Source of the DNA: Dicaeum eximium
Taxonomy: Eukaryota > Chordata > Aves > Passeriformes > Dicaeidae
DNA: 64,000 bases
Direction of reading: 5' to 3'
NCBI GenBank assembly: GCA_013396995.1
Contig: VWZP01002907.1
Location: 639,744-703,743, forward strand
Part shown: one piece after another, positions 25,001 to 41,900 of the stretch
How the letters are laid out: each line of letters begins with the position of its first letter
Numbering within the stretch: position 1 is the stretch's first letter
Translations under genes and position numbers: made by a program
Notes under the pieces: model-generated
The model's database searches: none
Told to the model about the DNA's origin: nothing
The model's input: only the letters and a program-made list of their open reading frames with translations

Positions 25001-26305
25001 TTTTTCTCCTGTAGTTCATGGGAATTAAGATTTTAGCAATGCCCTTGTTCTTCTTCACTTATATAGTCTCCTTTCTCTCCCCTTCTGCCCCTTGTCATGT
25101 TGGGTTTTTCTGCTTATCTTCTCTTTCCTGATTCATTATTTTTTGTCTGTCCCTGTTTGTCCCTCTGGAATACTGCCTACCACAGAATTTCACTAGTGGA
25201 TTAGTACTTTGATTTGCATTGTACATTTTCTGCAGATAAATTAACAGGTTTGTGGGGTACGTAAAAGCATTCTGCTTATGGAGCAGGTGGGAATTTGGAG
25301 CAACACTCCTCTTCATTTTGTGTGCTGAACTATTGTTTGCTGGTGAAATCAGTTCCACATATGCCTCTATTAGGCAATCCCACTGCAAAGGGTGTGAGCA
25401 AATTAAGTGCATTTGTAGCCAAGCTTTCTCTCCCCATCACTTACAGAATTCAAGTTAAGCAAGTTCTTGTCCATACTAGACATGCTGTCTGTTTTTCTGA
25501 ATCCAGATGTGATAGGAAGCAGTGGAATAATGACACTTTTAAAAGAGGCTTTTAAATTAATTTTTCATTGCTTGATAGATTTTTGAAAGTATTCATTTGC
25601 ACTCTTCTGTTAGTGCAGACAACTGTTCTAGTACAATAAATGAAAAATAAAACTGATTCTGTATTTTTGAATTAACATATCTGATGACAGAGGGGAAGGG
25701 GAAAAATTCCAATGGGAAGGGAGGGCTGAGCACTGACCTGTGTCTTGTAAGGAGTGTTTACACCTTGACTTGGAATATAGAAAAAGAAGTGCAGATAGCT
25801 ATTTTATTTGAATCATGGACTTGCCAATTAGCCATCAAGTGCTTCCATCTGTGAAATAGTTGATCAGATGGGTTAGCTGGGATGTTTCCAGATTAGGGCA
25901 TTGTAAATGGCACTTGAAAACTGTCACTTTGATTAGGAGGTTTCAAATATTGCACTGCTTGGTGCTGTGGAACCTTTTTCCCCTCATAGGATCTTGGGTT
26001 TTTTAGAAGATGCTTATCCTATTTAGTAAATCTGTGGCACCATGGGAACTTGGGAGACCTGCTGCTGATCTAAAGTTCTGCTTCATGTGCTAATCTAGTC
26101 AGGGTGGTTGTTGGAGGACAGCACAGTGCTCACTTTTGTGGGGCTTCGAAAGAGGAGTTGATGGTCTGGCAGACAGAGGAGGGTCAAGCTCTGTGTAGAT
26201 CATTCCCAATTAAGAATTATATGCAAATTTCCTTGAGTTACTTCATTAAGCTGATGTGTCATTTGAAGTACACGACTTTTACTTGCATCTTATATCTTCC
26301 ATATG

Positions 26306-26438
26306 TAAACAAAAACATCCGCAAACAATAAAAAACCTCGAACCCAAAACAAACCCACGCAACCTCATCTCTCCTCTCCAAAAAAAAAACCCCAACAACA
26401 AAATAACCCAAACACACCAACAACCCAAACAGGAAAAA
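26306..26438. repeat. A/C-rich low-complexity tract
   Basis: About 130 bases with nearly no G and T only in a central CTCATCTCTCCTCTCC island. It is the longest of several A/C-rich tracts in the window and produces spurious ORFs on both strands. Confidence 0.88.
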
Positions 26439-26680
26439 TTGCAACACGTTAACATCTTAATGAAAATTATTTGGGTTCATTGATTCTTGAAACAGCTTGT
26501 GTTTTAATTTGAAGGGTGCAAATGTGTTGTCTTTAAGTACCTTTTTTCATTGTAAAGCTGTAGAGTGTTCTGGTATCTGTGTCTGTTTATCTGTATGACT
26601 TTCTCCTTTCTGTGTCTCCTGGGTGTGTATGCTTTATTTGGTTTGAATTGTGGTGGTGCACTGTTGTCTGCTTCTCATAC

Positions 26681-26700
26681 GTATTTGAAGCTTCAAATAC
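26681..26700. repeat. 20-bp perfect palindrome
   Basis: GTATTTGAAG followed immediately by its exact reverse complement, centred on AAGCTT. The match stops sharply at both ends. It may be a dyad-symmetric protein-binding site or chance. Confidence 0.9.
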
Positions 26701-28651
26701 ACCTTCTGAGAATATTTTTCCCAGGGGAATAAACCTGAGTTATAGTTCTTAAAATTGTGCATTGTTTCTGTGCCATTGCTTCTGAGACATTTTCCAGCAA
26801 AGTTCTCAAGTACGAAGAATGTTACTATTTCTAGAACTCAAATGTAATTCCCTGTAGATGAGATGGTGTACAATTTGGGTGGGTTATTCCAGTTCTACTT
26901 TTTTTCCCAGGAAGCTGTCAACCCATTTAAGGAATAGAAAAATTTTCTCAGTGGCAAACATTTTTCATCCATTAAAAATATCCAACATGAAATCCCATAG
27001 AAAGTTCAGAAGACTTAATTGCTTGTATTATCTTCTGTAGAAAGTCTCAACATCAGTTTTTATATACAAAATATATGATTTTGTTTTAAGGAGAAGAAAA
27101 CCACCTTAGTAAACTGTGCCGTTTTACTTTCACTGTCTGAACATTTTACTGCATTGATGAGTGTTTTAGTACAGGGCTGTTCAACGAAAGCTTCATATCA
27201 AATTTAGGGTCCAGGTGTGGCCTGGGTCTGGTTGTGCTGGAGACAGTAACTCCACCGGTCATGTTGGGCTTGTTTGAGAGCTCCTGGGGGTGGCAAAGCA
27301 GAGTATAGTTCTTATACATTTGAAGTAGAGTTGAGTCATTGTAATGTGATTTGTCTCCTAAGGAGCTGATTGGGAGAGAAAAAGAGAAACCTGGTAGATC
27401 TGGTTTAGGAGCAGTCATATAATTTTACTTAAACCCTGTGTGTAATTTGTGTTATAAAGGCTGTCTTAAAGTAGGGTTGCTGCACTACAGACATGTCTTA
27501 CATATTAATCACAAACATAAAACTAAATAAAGCTAATGGATTGTGTCCGAGTGTTACAGTTTCCTCTGATCTGCTCTTTTACTTTGGAGAACATTTTTAG
27601 CTGCCTCTTCTTGGCCTCAGATCTTAAACTTCCATATTTCTAATAATTAGGCAATTAGATTCTCTCTCCTCAATTTAATTGCCAGTGTAGTCCAGCTGAC
27701 TTTTGACTTTCTCCAGAAGAGAGAAAGGAGCTTGGACAAGGAAATGAGTGTAGCCATAATGAGAAAGAACATAGGGAAGAAAGGGTAAAGAAGAAGAGGT
27801 ATCTTTGTGCATTCTGCATTGCACCTATTCACTTGTAATGTTCCTTTCTGCAAGGAGGAAACAGCCGCCTTAGAGTGATCAATTTAATTTATTTCTCTTG
27901 GAAATTGTATCTTCTTTCTGAAATCCCATGCAAAGGAATATTAAGTTGCAATGCTACTGTGCAGCACCTTTGAGCAAGGGTTTCTCTTTTCTTCCTGCTG
28001 TGTAGGAAGAGTCCTCTTAAGTTTTTCTATGACGCTGGAAGTGGTTTTGTGTTATAGTGGTTTGGTTTGGGGGGTTGGTGGGTGTTGACTGAATGGTTAT
28101 TTTTTCAAGTGTTGCAAACAAGTGACCTTGCTGCATATTGCCACTGAGTCTCCCAGTTCACCTGCTTGTGTCCAGAGGATCAGCTCTTCACAGCAGTGAA
28201 CCTGCAGGCACACAGAACCCAGTGGATTCTTCTTCATATTGAGGAGCTATCTTTAACTGCTTTGCCTCACAAAGTGTACTTTAGGGTGAGCTTAGGCAGA
28301 ACCTGCTGAGGGCTACCCTGCCTTCTTGGCAGAACTGTGTCTGGAATAAGGTAATTAAAAATGTGCATTGGAGCAAGACTATTGGAGGCAGATGAAAGTA
28401 CAAGTGCTGACTCATCATCTGCCTTGAGGCTCTCAGTTTTAAATCCCAAAACTTTCTGTAATGCTGATGGGAATAGATAACAGGTTAGTCCTGGCTTTAA
28501 TTCTGGAGTGAAACGGAACTCTGTATTTTCTTTTTATTTCCAGTAGGTTGAGGCTGTGAAAAACAACAGTTCTTTTCAAAAAGATGTACAGTGTTACTGA
28601 GAATTTGTTTTGTGTCCTTAATCTTGTGGCTTTTTGCTAACTGTGACACTG

Positions 28652-28745
28652 TCATAGAATCATAGAATGGTTTGTGTTGGAAACAACATTTAAAGTAATT
28701 TAGTCCAAATTGTCCTTATGCTCGATAAGGAATATTGACTGCAGT
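28652..28745 (-). mobile_element. CR1 LINE 3'-end fragment, minus orientation
   Basis: TCATAGAATCATAGAATGG followed by TTTGTGTTGGAAACAAC is the reverse complement of the CR1 3' terminus, including two of its tandem terminal repeats. Similarity fades after about 28720, so the right boundary is approximate. It is a short, 5'-truncated, non-coding relic. Confidence 0.9.
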
Positions 28746-29060
28746 AATACAGCACACCTACCCCTTTGGGTTATGTGTCTCAATGATTGTGTAGATTAAA
28801 TGGGGTAAAGATAGAGGAAACACTGACCCAGGGAAGATTACGCTTAGGCAGCTATTTCATCCAACAGTGTGTTGGGAACATTGCAGGAAGTCTGACTATT
28901 GCAGATTCATCAAGGTTATATGTGTAAGTAATTTTATATCATAAATACATGTTAGTATTGAGTAGTAAACTTACTTCTAATAATAATGTTCTCTGAATGT
29001 CCCATTAAACTAGAGACTGTTTTTGTTTGAAGTTCTGCTTAGTTAAAAACAATACCCTGG

Positions 29061-29135
29061 CAAAAAACCAAACCAAAACCAATCCCACACATACTAAAAA
29101 AGAAAACCACAGAACACCACCCCACAGAAACTAAA
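29061..29135. repeat. A/C-rich low-complexity tract
   Basis: CAAAAAACCAAACCAAAACC-type sequence of about 75 bases, similar in kind to the tracts at 18017, 26306 and 49061. Confidence 0.8.
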
Positions 29136-32100
29136 ATCCTAAATAAGGAGAAAGCTAAGCAGTAAAATTCTGGCTCTGCACCAAAGAGGTGTTGGCAAAT
29201 TTATGATCCCAACCCGTTTAACCAACTGCTCAAAGCTATACAAAGTTCTGTGTTTTGTAATTTTGGTTTTGAAGGGGAAGGGAGATGGGAAATGTTACAT
29301 ATTTCAAGTCCATCTATATTGCTGTTCGTGGAGCTCTGTTGTAAATGTGAACCTGGGTAAACTTTTTTTAGGAGACAGAATTTTGTAAAACACACTGAGA
29401 CAGTTTTTATATGCCTGTTAAGGTGGGGTTTTTTTCAGAGATTTTTCAATTTAAGGTAGCAGTTGATGCCACAATACTTCCTTAGTATCCCTACTCCATT
29501 TTGGAGTCTCTGAGACTAAACATATTACTATAATTTTTATTTCATCTGACATATGGTGTAACAAGACAATGTGATTCTTCGAGAAATCTAGGCTGTTTGT
29601 TGAGACTTAGGGTATTTTGTGGTCTGTTATGCATGCTTGATTATAATTGGTATAAAAATGGACCTAAACATACAAACTGTTTAGATATAATGGTAGCTTC
29701 AAAATCTAATCCTGTTGATGTGGAACTAACTACAAAAATTGTGTGTGTAATAGCTTGAAAATAGCAATAAAATTTCAAATTGCTGCTAATTTTAGTGTGT
29801 GATTCACAGTGCAAAGTAATATATTTTTCCCTTTTTATTGAGCTCACTGATTTTTTAAATACTTTTGTATGACCCCAATGTTATTTTCCTCTGTCATGAC
29901 TGATCATGTTAACTTCCTGTACTGCAGAAAATGCAATACGTGGCTTCTAATGCTTGTCATGACAAAGTGGTTAGAACCATTGAGATCCCAGAATATGCCT
30001 CACTCCCTTTGCCACTTCCACTGATGGAACATGAGTTGGTAATTTCTACAAGTGTATTGTCTCAGTACAGGAAGAAAATGGTTCCACAATCCCAGCTCTG
30101 CTTAGATTTTTAGGCTTAGCAATGTGTAAAAAACACTGTGCTGATCTCGGAAATTTCTTATTCTTTATATCAATATATCAGCAGGTTGTATCACTTACTG
30201 GGAAAAGTAGAGAAGAGCAGCGGTACTCTGGAGAACTTTTAAGGCCTTACTGTCATTAATACCTCTACCTGCTCTGCATACTTGCTAATGTTTGTCCTCT
30301 CTGCAGCTAGTATTTTGTAATGGTTTTTTTACCCTGTACCAAGCTATACACACAAAGTTGAATTTACCTCCAGAAAATAGTAGCTTTAAGCTCACTTTAA
30401 GTGCCTCATCCTTCCATGCATCTTTTAATATTATAAATTATTATTTTATAATGATTGTCATTGCATTTATACCTCAGTTGCCTTTCTCCCCTTTACCTAC
30501 ATAATAAAATGTCATCTTTACCTCTGACACTTGTTCTGGAGGAGGTATAGAAGGGTAGTGAAGAAAAATTGTGGGATGAATAAATTCAAAAGTAATCGGG
30601 GGGGGTGTCTTTTTTTTTTTTTTTTTAGCTAATTTTTCTCAATTGTCTTTGGATATAACAGCTGAAAATATGTAGTGAAAGGGTTAAGTCGGCATGAAAG
30701 AATTCATTTCCACTTTAATGACCTAGCCTTGCTGGGTTAGGACGATGGGGAACATGCTTCTGACTTGTACTCCTATTGCCAATTAACACCTCCTATAACA
30801 GGTTGCCTCAGCTAGTCATTGAAGCAGAGGCAGTAGAAATAGTTTACATGCAGCTTGTTTTTCACACTAGTTGTTTAATACTCACAAAATTAAACTATTA
30901 AAAGGTTCTTTCTTAGCTTACTGGGAAAGAAATAAAACATGATAGCAGTCATTGTTTGCTTGTGTGTCCTATGTTTGTACTTAAATTGTTCCAGATACAA
31001 AAATAAGTAGAAGTAGTGATTATTTTCTTTTACACAGTAATATGTTGTTTGGTGCATTAAAGCTGAGATGTGCTTTACAGCGCTTAAGTTCACTGCCTTT
31101 GGATTTTTATTACAGTTGCCCCTGCAAAACTGGTTTTTTTTGAAACAGCTATGATGTATTTCAAAATCATCTTTTGTGCTAATATCCTGAAACCAGAGCA
31201 GTGTTTAAGATCCATTTAAACAATGGAAAGTGTATACATTTGTGGAATATTTCTCAGTCCACTTTCTATACCTATTTGAATAAATCTAAAATAGTACAAA
31301 TAAAGAGCAATGCTCTAAAATGACACTTTAGTTCACATTTAATAATAAAATTGGCTAAATAATTTATATCGGTTCACACTAATAGAAAGGTGAAGTAATA
31401 TACCTAAAAGTGTTAACAAATTTGCTAAAAGGCCTGAGTAGGTAATACGTCAAGGCGTTAGTTTTTATCCTGTAAGAATGGCAAATGCCTTTAACACTTC
31501 ATCAACAAGGGCTGCCCAAGTAAAGGACTGCTTTTTATGTTGGATCATCTCTTTAACTATTTGAAACAAAAATAGTAACATGCATAATTTAATATTACAA
31601 TGTAATTTTCTGTCCATAATTTGCATGTGATTCTTTTTCCCTTACAAGTCTTACTAAAAAAAAAAATACTTGAATAGTGGTAACTTAATTTTGTTAGTTA
31701 TTATTGAACTTGGAATTCTGCCATTCTAAACAAAAACAATCTAAAGCTTGGTTGGGTTTTATGAGGTGGCCATCAGGCAGCTCATTTCAGTGACTGGAAG
31801 CATAGAGTTGATTCAGAGGATGCATCAATTTTTAAGTAACACATAGCAGTATTTTTTACAGCAGTTCTTTAATTTTAATAATTATTGTATCGAGCTTATA
31901 GATGCATAGTTGGGAAAAAGAATGTTCAGTATTCCTTGCAGTTTCCAAATCTAATTTATCTCCAGTTCTCCAAGAAATAATCCAATAAAGCTGCAGGCAT
32001 GCAATATTTGCTGTTTTGCAGTGAGATGGACAGTCTGTGCAATGAGATAGCTGTCCTTTGAATATGATAATGTAACCAAAAATACCAGCAGTTCTTTTGC

Positions 32101-35100
32101 AATGCAGACACAAATGCTTTCTTGTCTGGGTTCCTGATACCAGTTAATTTAATTTGGTGCTCTGCTTCGTAAGGATGGTGCTTCTTTGTTAAAGTTGGCA
32201 GGCAGTGAAGTTTATGAACAGTGGTAATAGCACATGCTGTGGAGGGTCAGTGTAAAGTATTTGCCTCCATGTAGAGATTAGCTAATAAAATCTTTCTTCT
32301 TTTTTGCTTGATGAAAGAAATTAGTAAACTTTTGTGAAAGACTACCAGAAACTGGCCAAAGAGATCTCAAAACACGTAACTCCTAGCTGGCTCCCACATA
32401 CTGTGTAACTAACACGCAGAAGCTGGGGCTGTCACTCCAGGGCTGTGTTAGATTATCAGCCACTTGTGGAAAAGGAGGTGATCAGGGATGGAAGAATTTG
32501 GTTCCAGTTTCCAAATATCTCTGTTTTCAAATCATCTAATGTCAAGTAAGCTACTTGGAAGTTCCATTTGGCTTTATGTGTTAAATCTTTGCAGGTTTTA
32601 TGTTAAGAATTTGATGAACTTTGGTTTAGAATTTTCTGTAGAAATGCAAATGTGTGCTTATATGTGGCAGTTTATCTTTGGTAAAAAAATAATGTGAAAC
32701 TTGACCTATGGATCATTTCCTCCTCAAAATTCCTGAATTTCAGTACTCTTTTGAGCAGGACATTTTAATTGATAGTCAAAACAAAAGAAGGAATATTAAC
32801 ATGAAAATTAATACACATAATTGGTACGGTGCAATGAGGACTTAAATTTTTCCCATAATCTAGCTGGTAATTAAAATCTATAAGGAGAACAGAGCAGATG
32901 GAAAGGAGGTAGTGAGGTCACACAAAGAAGCATCAATGACCAAGGAAATACTTGGTATGTGCTGTGTATTTATAAGATGACTGAGAATTAACAAACCTGC
33001 CTTGTGTACTACCATTAGCTAATTTTTACAAGTTCAGGTAAATTGGTTGAACTGCATGGTAAGAATGGAAACTCATGTTTGATATTTTTACTATGTCTTA
33101 CATGTGCTTAAAATGAAGCAGTGAAGTATGCAGTTGATACTTCCTAATCCTTAATGTAGTAATTTTTATATCTAAACACATTTAGTATGTAAAATCCTTC
33201 ACAGTGAATACTATGTCTTTAAAAAAAATAGCAAAAGTTAAGAAAGTTGGTTTGCACCAATGAAGAATTCCTTTATGAATTAGCAGGGGTTCCTATGCTG
33301 AAAATAAATTGTTGACTATGGGTGCTGGCAATGGGAATTCAACATAAGCTTTGAAAAAAAAATTATTTTACCTCATAGAATGCCTAAAGATTTGATGAAG
33401 TATCATATTAAGTATTCCTTCTTCTGTACCATCATCAAGGTAAAGGAGTTTTTGGATGCTCCAAGGAATATAGAAATCATAAAGAAATATTAGGAGCTCC
33501 CTGCTTTAGTTCCTACCTTCACTTAAGCTAAAGGTGATTCATTTGCCTTGTTACAGAAACAAAATGTATTAATGTTTGTCTTTGTTTCCTCTGTGTAAGT
33601 GGTGAATCTACTGACCCTAAAATGAGAAAATTTTTGAAGAATAAGCTTTCATAAGTTGAGGGCACAGGCATCTATATAGAGGACAGAGCTGTGATAAATG
33701 CCTCAGCTGCAGGACAGGTGTCAGTGTGATTTTAAGAAACACTAGAAATTTTGTAGAAGAGAGCTCATCCAAGAGCCACAGTCTGTGGAGTAAGCTTCAG
33801 TTCAAGCCTCCTGATTTTTGAGAAGCTAGTCTCAGTCAAACAGCAAGATTAGCCTTCCAGACATAATGGAACTATTTGTGCTAATCTGGCGGAGATTTTT
33901 ATTACTCTATTCTTTATTTTAAAAATTACTGAATGGTGTAATGGGATGGTTGCTTACAGTGAAATGTTACACAAAATCTGGAGCAATGTAGAATGCATTT
34001 GGTGATCACAGTATGGGTATTAGGGCTCTTCCTAAAGTGCAAAGTTACTAGTTATTTTTATCTTCCCTTCAGACCATCTCTAGTCTAGAACTGGTGGAAA
34101 ATTGGGAGAGCACTATGTGTGAGAAAAGGGTTTTGTTCACAAACTAGTAAGTTACTTTTAAAATTAAAACTCCTCTTACCTGTGCTTTTTTCTTTGCATT
34201 GATTGAGTTGAAACATGAGTCTTTGTGCTTTCCAAATAATAAGTGAACACTTCTAAGTGAATAGACTTAAAGCACAAGAGATACAGTTTAAAAAGTAAAC
34301 TGACATGTTTATGGAGAAAAAAACATGGGAACAGCGTTACAAAATGATTGGGCATTTGAAGCTTTGCCAGTCAATTTAATTGCAGAAAATTCGGGATAAG
34401 TAATGCAGGTGCTCTTCCCATCTGGTTCTGGGAAATGTTCTGAAGAACTGCTTATAGAGTCTTTCAGTGTGAGTGCTAGAGGAGCACTGCTCCACTGGAG
34501 CATCTCACTGTTGGGCTAGGGCTAGGCCAGGGAAATACTTGATGAAGGGGTGACATTGGTGAAAAATGGACCTTTGGTGAGAACATTATGGAAGGGGAAA
34601 AGCAGGGAAACCTGCTGGAAGATGAAAAGGCCAAAGTGACAGAAGAACTAGGAGTGAGGAGTAAGAAGTGAGGAAGGGCAAATATCAAGAGATGATGGTC
34701 AGCAGTATCAAAGTTGGAAATAGAGGTTTGAAGCTTTTAGGAACTGGGTATGGTTGACAGATCCAGGCATATATGTGAGTTTCAAAATACAAAGATTGGA
34801 TTCATAATATAAAGATTGGATGTCGAACTCATAGATTCATTGACTTTAAGGGGGGAAAAAACCCAGAACTGAATTTTACTGTCTTTAAAGCTTTATTCTG
34901 AAGACTGATGTTTTTCTGTGTGTGTGAAAATCAAACTATGCAGAAAGGATAATTCCTGTACAGATGTAATGTATTGATGACTTAAGAATCTGGTTTTATC
35001 TTCAGGAGGTAATGGCTTGTGTTGATTGCTATGTCTTGTCTTATGTCATGTCTTGTGGATGCATGTTGTATTGAATTTTTTTACTTAAAGTGAAACATTA

Positions 35101-36179
35101 AGAATTTATTCAAAGGTTTTTTCCCCCAATTTTGCTTGTAACTATGGAACCAAAGTTCTAAATCTATAAAGTGTTTGGTAAAAGTACCATTTTTCCTCTT
35201 TTAACTTGATGTGATGTATCTTTTGTTTCCATAGTTGCTTTGTTGCCCTTGTAAGTTTATATCACTTCATGCAGATGTAAGCTGTGTCTTTTCAGTGGAA
35301 ATTTGGTAATAAAGTAATGAATGTGCTGTTAATTGGCTGTAATGAGGTACGCTGATATGGAATTCTGTATATAACACCAATATTTCTCTTGTTCCTCAAG
35401 AAAGGGACATTTAAACTGCTGCCTCCTGTGTTTTTCAATTTCAACAGTACACAGAACCTGTTTCAAACAATCATTCACACCTGGGACAGTTGTGCTAATT
35501 TTTGAATAACTACTCATAAGGCAAAGAGCAAAGTATTTTGTTCACAGCTTTTCCACCTAGGGATCAGAGGTCCATTTTTTCTCTCACTGTACCAGTGTAT
35601 CTGCAAAGTACTCCCATAGCCTTTATCTGCAAGTCCTCTTTAGCTGAAAGCTGATGAAGCAAAGGGAAATTGCTGTTTGTGTTGGTGCCAGTTAATCATG
35701 CTAGCCCAGCAGCATTTACATTCACACCACTGTAAGAAACACATAGTTAATTGGAGAACTGGCCATATTTTACAGCTGACGAAGGTTAGCATTGCAGCAA
35801 GGCTGACTAATGGAAACTTATCTGACTCTTAGCCTGAATGGCTTGTAACAGGTTTGTATCCAGTGTAACACTTGCCTGCTTTATATTTGATTGGCTCTGA
35901 TAAGATTGCTCTTTAGATTGTGTTGTTTGGGGTGGGGGGTGATAGGATGATGGCTGGGTGAACTATTACAAAATAATGTTAGTGACAGAAAGTGCTGCAA
36001 AGAAGGATTTGGAGATTGGATGTGCGATTTTTTGTTTTGTTTGTAACAGCTACATCTGACCCATGAAGTCACAATTACATATGCATTTTTCTATAAGTTT
36101 TGTAATATGCAAAACAAAAGAAAATATTTAGAAACTGAAAAATAATGATGCTGAAAATAATTATTTATTCTTTTTATAG

Positions 36180-36576
<397 letters not shown>

Positions 36577-36696
36577 ATGTTGAAGCATGGTCGTGCTGGT
36601 GTCCCTATGGAAGTTATGGGTCTGATGCTTGGGGAATTTGTTGATGATTATACTGTGAGAGTGATTGATGTTTTTGCAATGCCACAGTCTGGAACG
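36577..36696 (+). CDS. PSMD14: PSMD14 coding exon 3: residues 41-80, catalytic Glu
   Basis: Acceptor TTCCAG|ATG and donor ACG|GTAAGT. The 40 codons start MLKHGRAGVPMEVMGLMLGE and end AMPQSGT. E52 (in PMEVMG) is the JAMM glutamate that activates the water on zinc. An open frame runs on into the intron to 36831, but the donor and the join to the next exon make the exon end clear. Confidence 0.98.
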
Positions 36697-38994
<2,298 letters not shown>

Positions 38995-41900
38995 TAGTAG
39001 GCTTGCTTTTTATTTTTAAGGTACTTCAGTAAGATTTAATACAGATGCACTGTAAATATGTGTAAGTACTTGATTTTTGGAGGCCCATACTGTGTTAAAA
39101 AAAAATTAAAACTGAAATCTCATTGTAAATTAAAAGATCGCTTCCAGTTTGTTCTGCATCTTACATATGTAGTCCTTAAACAGGCTGGAAGTCTTTGATA
39201 TTGTCAGTACACATAACCAATCATAATCCTCTCTTAAAATTTTGCTATTCAGGTGTCACTCAACAGGTTTACAACTAATAATCCAAGTATAGATTTTAGC
39301 TACAAATTTTGAGATCAATTACTAACAGATTGGAATAGGTTCAGCCCCTTAACATGGGTACTAAAAATACATTGATTTGCAGGCGTTGCATGTGATGATT
39401 TTTTTTTTAAATTTCTATTCCAAATGTTTTGGGCAATAAAACTTTACAGAGAAGTTGATATCAAGCATATGAATTTTTGAGAAGTGTGCAGATAAATTAT
39501 TAAGTATGTTAAATTATTATGAAAAGAGATTTTAACTTGCAAAGCATATTGGGTTATAGTTGTCCTTTGTTGAAATCTCTTTTGTTCTTGTTTAGTTCTC
39601 TTTTTATTTCTTTCTAGCCCCATATGCCATTTTCCTATTTCCTGCCTCATGACAGCAGGGAGCAGCTCTATTATCACCTTCACAGAGCTGTCTGCAAATG
39701 TGAGAGGCAATTCGATTTTGCTCAACCACAGGGAGAGTGGATTAGAAAAACTACAGAACGTACAGAAATTGGCTAGGTGGTTTACTGCTTTAAAATACTG
39801 CTGAGGTGTTTTGTTTGAGCATGCACTCCCATTGTATTGTAGAATAATTATTGAAATGCGTCATGGTATATACGGATGATATTCATGTAAATTTATAAAT
39901 ATTTTTAAAGTGTTCATCTTCTATAAAACTGTAGTATCATATTTCCTGTGAGGCAGATCTTATTGAAGATACCAAACACTATGGGTTCTCTTCATTTCAT
40001 AGCAGAATGTTCAGAAGCTACAGTTGCATTTTAGGTTGGTTTTTAGTTCTCAATTTTATAGCAAATACATTTATGTAAGAGGCAATTGAAAAAAAACTAG
40101 CTTCTGGTTGTTTGGAAGGTATTAGATATCAGTATAAATTTTGTTCCGTTTTTAAATTGCTTAAAGAGTAGAAGAAAATACAGGTAGTCTTGGGTTTAGG
40201 GGGGAAAAGATGCAGTAGAGCACTTAATTATTCCTAACTTATTTTTCCTAGAACTTTTATTTTCCCACTCCAATAGAAATGTTGAAATAGAGTTTTGGGT
40301 TTTTTTTTGGTCAAAATATAGTTGTTGAGACTATTACTAGTAATTAATTTAGACCTCAGTAGTTATTAAATCCATTAGGAAGAAAGCCTCCCAATAAATC
40401 ACACTGCTGTTATAACACACTTGCTCACTAAGTGCTTATTTTTGAAATAATTTTATTGCCACTGTTGTTTGACATAGATGTCTATCTTTGAGATCTTCAA
40501 TAAAATAATCCTTGGCATATTTATTTTGAATGTGAATAAATTTTTGTCCATCTAAGCATTTCTCAGTTACAGCTGCTCTTATGGCATTGCTGCCAGTACT
40601 TGAGATTACTGGAAGTCATGTAATGTTTGTTTTTCATGCACATTTTTAGCTGCTACAGTCAGATTAAATTACGTTCTCAGGTTTCATGTTAAAAAAAATT
40701 TACATCTGTCATGTTTCTGGCAAGTGCATCCTTTAAAGCTTAGAAATAAAAAGAATCTCCCAAATTATGAATATCACTTGTAATTAACTTCTTGATTTGG
40801 AAGATGTGGAATGTGTTCGAGTTTTATGATCCTTGTTGGCAAGATCACTTACACTAAAAAGTGTTTGGATTTTAGATGAACTGAGAGAATAATAGATATA
40901 TTAGAGTTCACGGGGGTTTCTTAGGTCAGGTTTCAGTGCTTCGTGTGCCTGGCTAACTTACCATAGCACCCAGAGCCTCTTTGTGTGCTACAGAGCTCAG
41001 CCTATTTCAGGAAAGCATCTGCATTTGCCAGCACCAGCAGATGAAGAGCCACTTGCAGAGGTAATTTTGCTGGTGTAGTAACCACTATACTGGTGGGCTT
41101 TAGCTACGTGACTCCATTACTTATTATACCTTATACTAGCAGGACTGTCTGTCAAAAAATACAGTGAGCATGTGGCATAGGAGATTTTAATATGGTGTGT
41201 TTTGTCTGAGATTAGATGTATTTAAAAGCAAAGCCCAAAGTAACACAATAGCTAATTTTAAAGCTGCCTCAAGGCAGGTCCATGCCCACATAAATTGCCA
41301 TAGTTTATGGTCAGTGAAGCAGTCATAGTTGTGCTAGTGAAGAATAACTGGGGCAGAGGTTATTTTCATGTGTCAGGAAGTTGCAGTGAATTCTGATGAG
41401 GTACCTCAGGTTCACCTTGACTAGCTAAAACATTAAAAAGCAGTTTGCCCTGTTACTGTAGAAAATGAAAATTTGTTAACTTCTTTGTTAACTGCCTTGT
41501 CTCCATACATGTTTTCTACATAGCACAGGGATGTATGCTTGCAGTTTAAAAAGAAATATACCTGTATTAAAAAAAAACCAAACAAACCAGTCATTTTATG
41601 TTTTAAAGCCAATGAGCAAAAATAAGAAGTAATATAAAATCCTTATGTAAAAATAAACCCCTCATGTAGATGTGTAGATTAAATGCAAACTGCTTTAATG
41701 ACCATTTTAGAACTGCGATATTTTTGCATAAATATAGTAGGACACGTGAAGGACAAGTAATTCCAAATGCTGATCTTACTACTCTACATCAATATTCTTA
41801 CACACAAATTATGTTTTTTCATGATTGTATACCATATTTTGCAATATTTAGGCTAATAGTGCTCTAGTTGTCTGTAAAATAAACTCACAACAGAGCAGTG

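Larger units (their letters stand above)
22079..36179 (+). other. PSMD14: PSMD14 intron 3 (14.1 kb, the longest)
   Basis: Contains a 20-bp perfect palindrome (26681-26700), A/C-rich tracts (26306-26438 and 29061-29135), a minus-strand CR1 end (28652-28745) and a G8-then-poly(T) run at 30598-30626. ORFs of up to 105 codons (e.g. 25095-25412, minus) show no protein-like features. A pyrimidine-rich CAG at about 29927 looks like an acceptor, but the following ORF matches nothing known. Confidence 0.7.

Noticed and set aside
25095..25412. 105-codon minus-strand ORF in intron 3
   Set aside because: No recognisable domain, and an overlapping + strand ORF of similar length indicates chance. No splice or promoter context.
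30598..30626. G8 followed by poly(T) as a retroposon tail or integration scar
   Set aside because: No adjoining retroposon body or target-site duplication was seen. Homopolymer slippage explains it.
39444..39725. 93-codon minus-strand ORF in intron 7
   Set aside because: Lys/Gln-rich from A-rich DNA; no family resemblance, and AT-rich ends.
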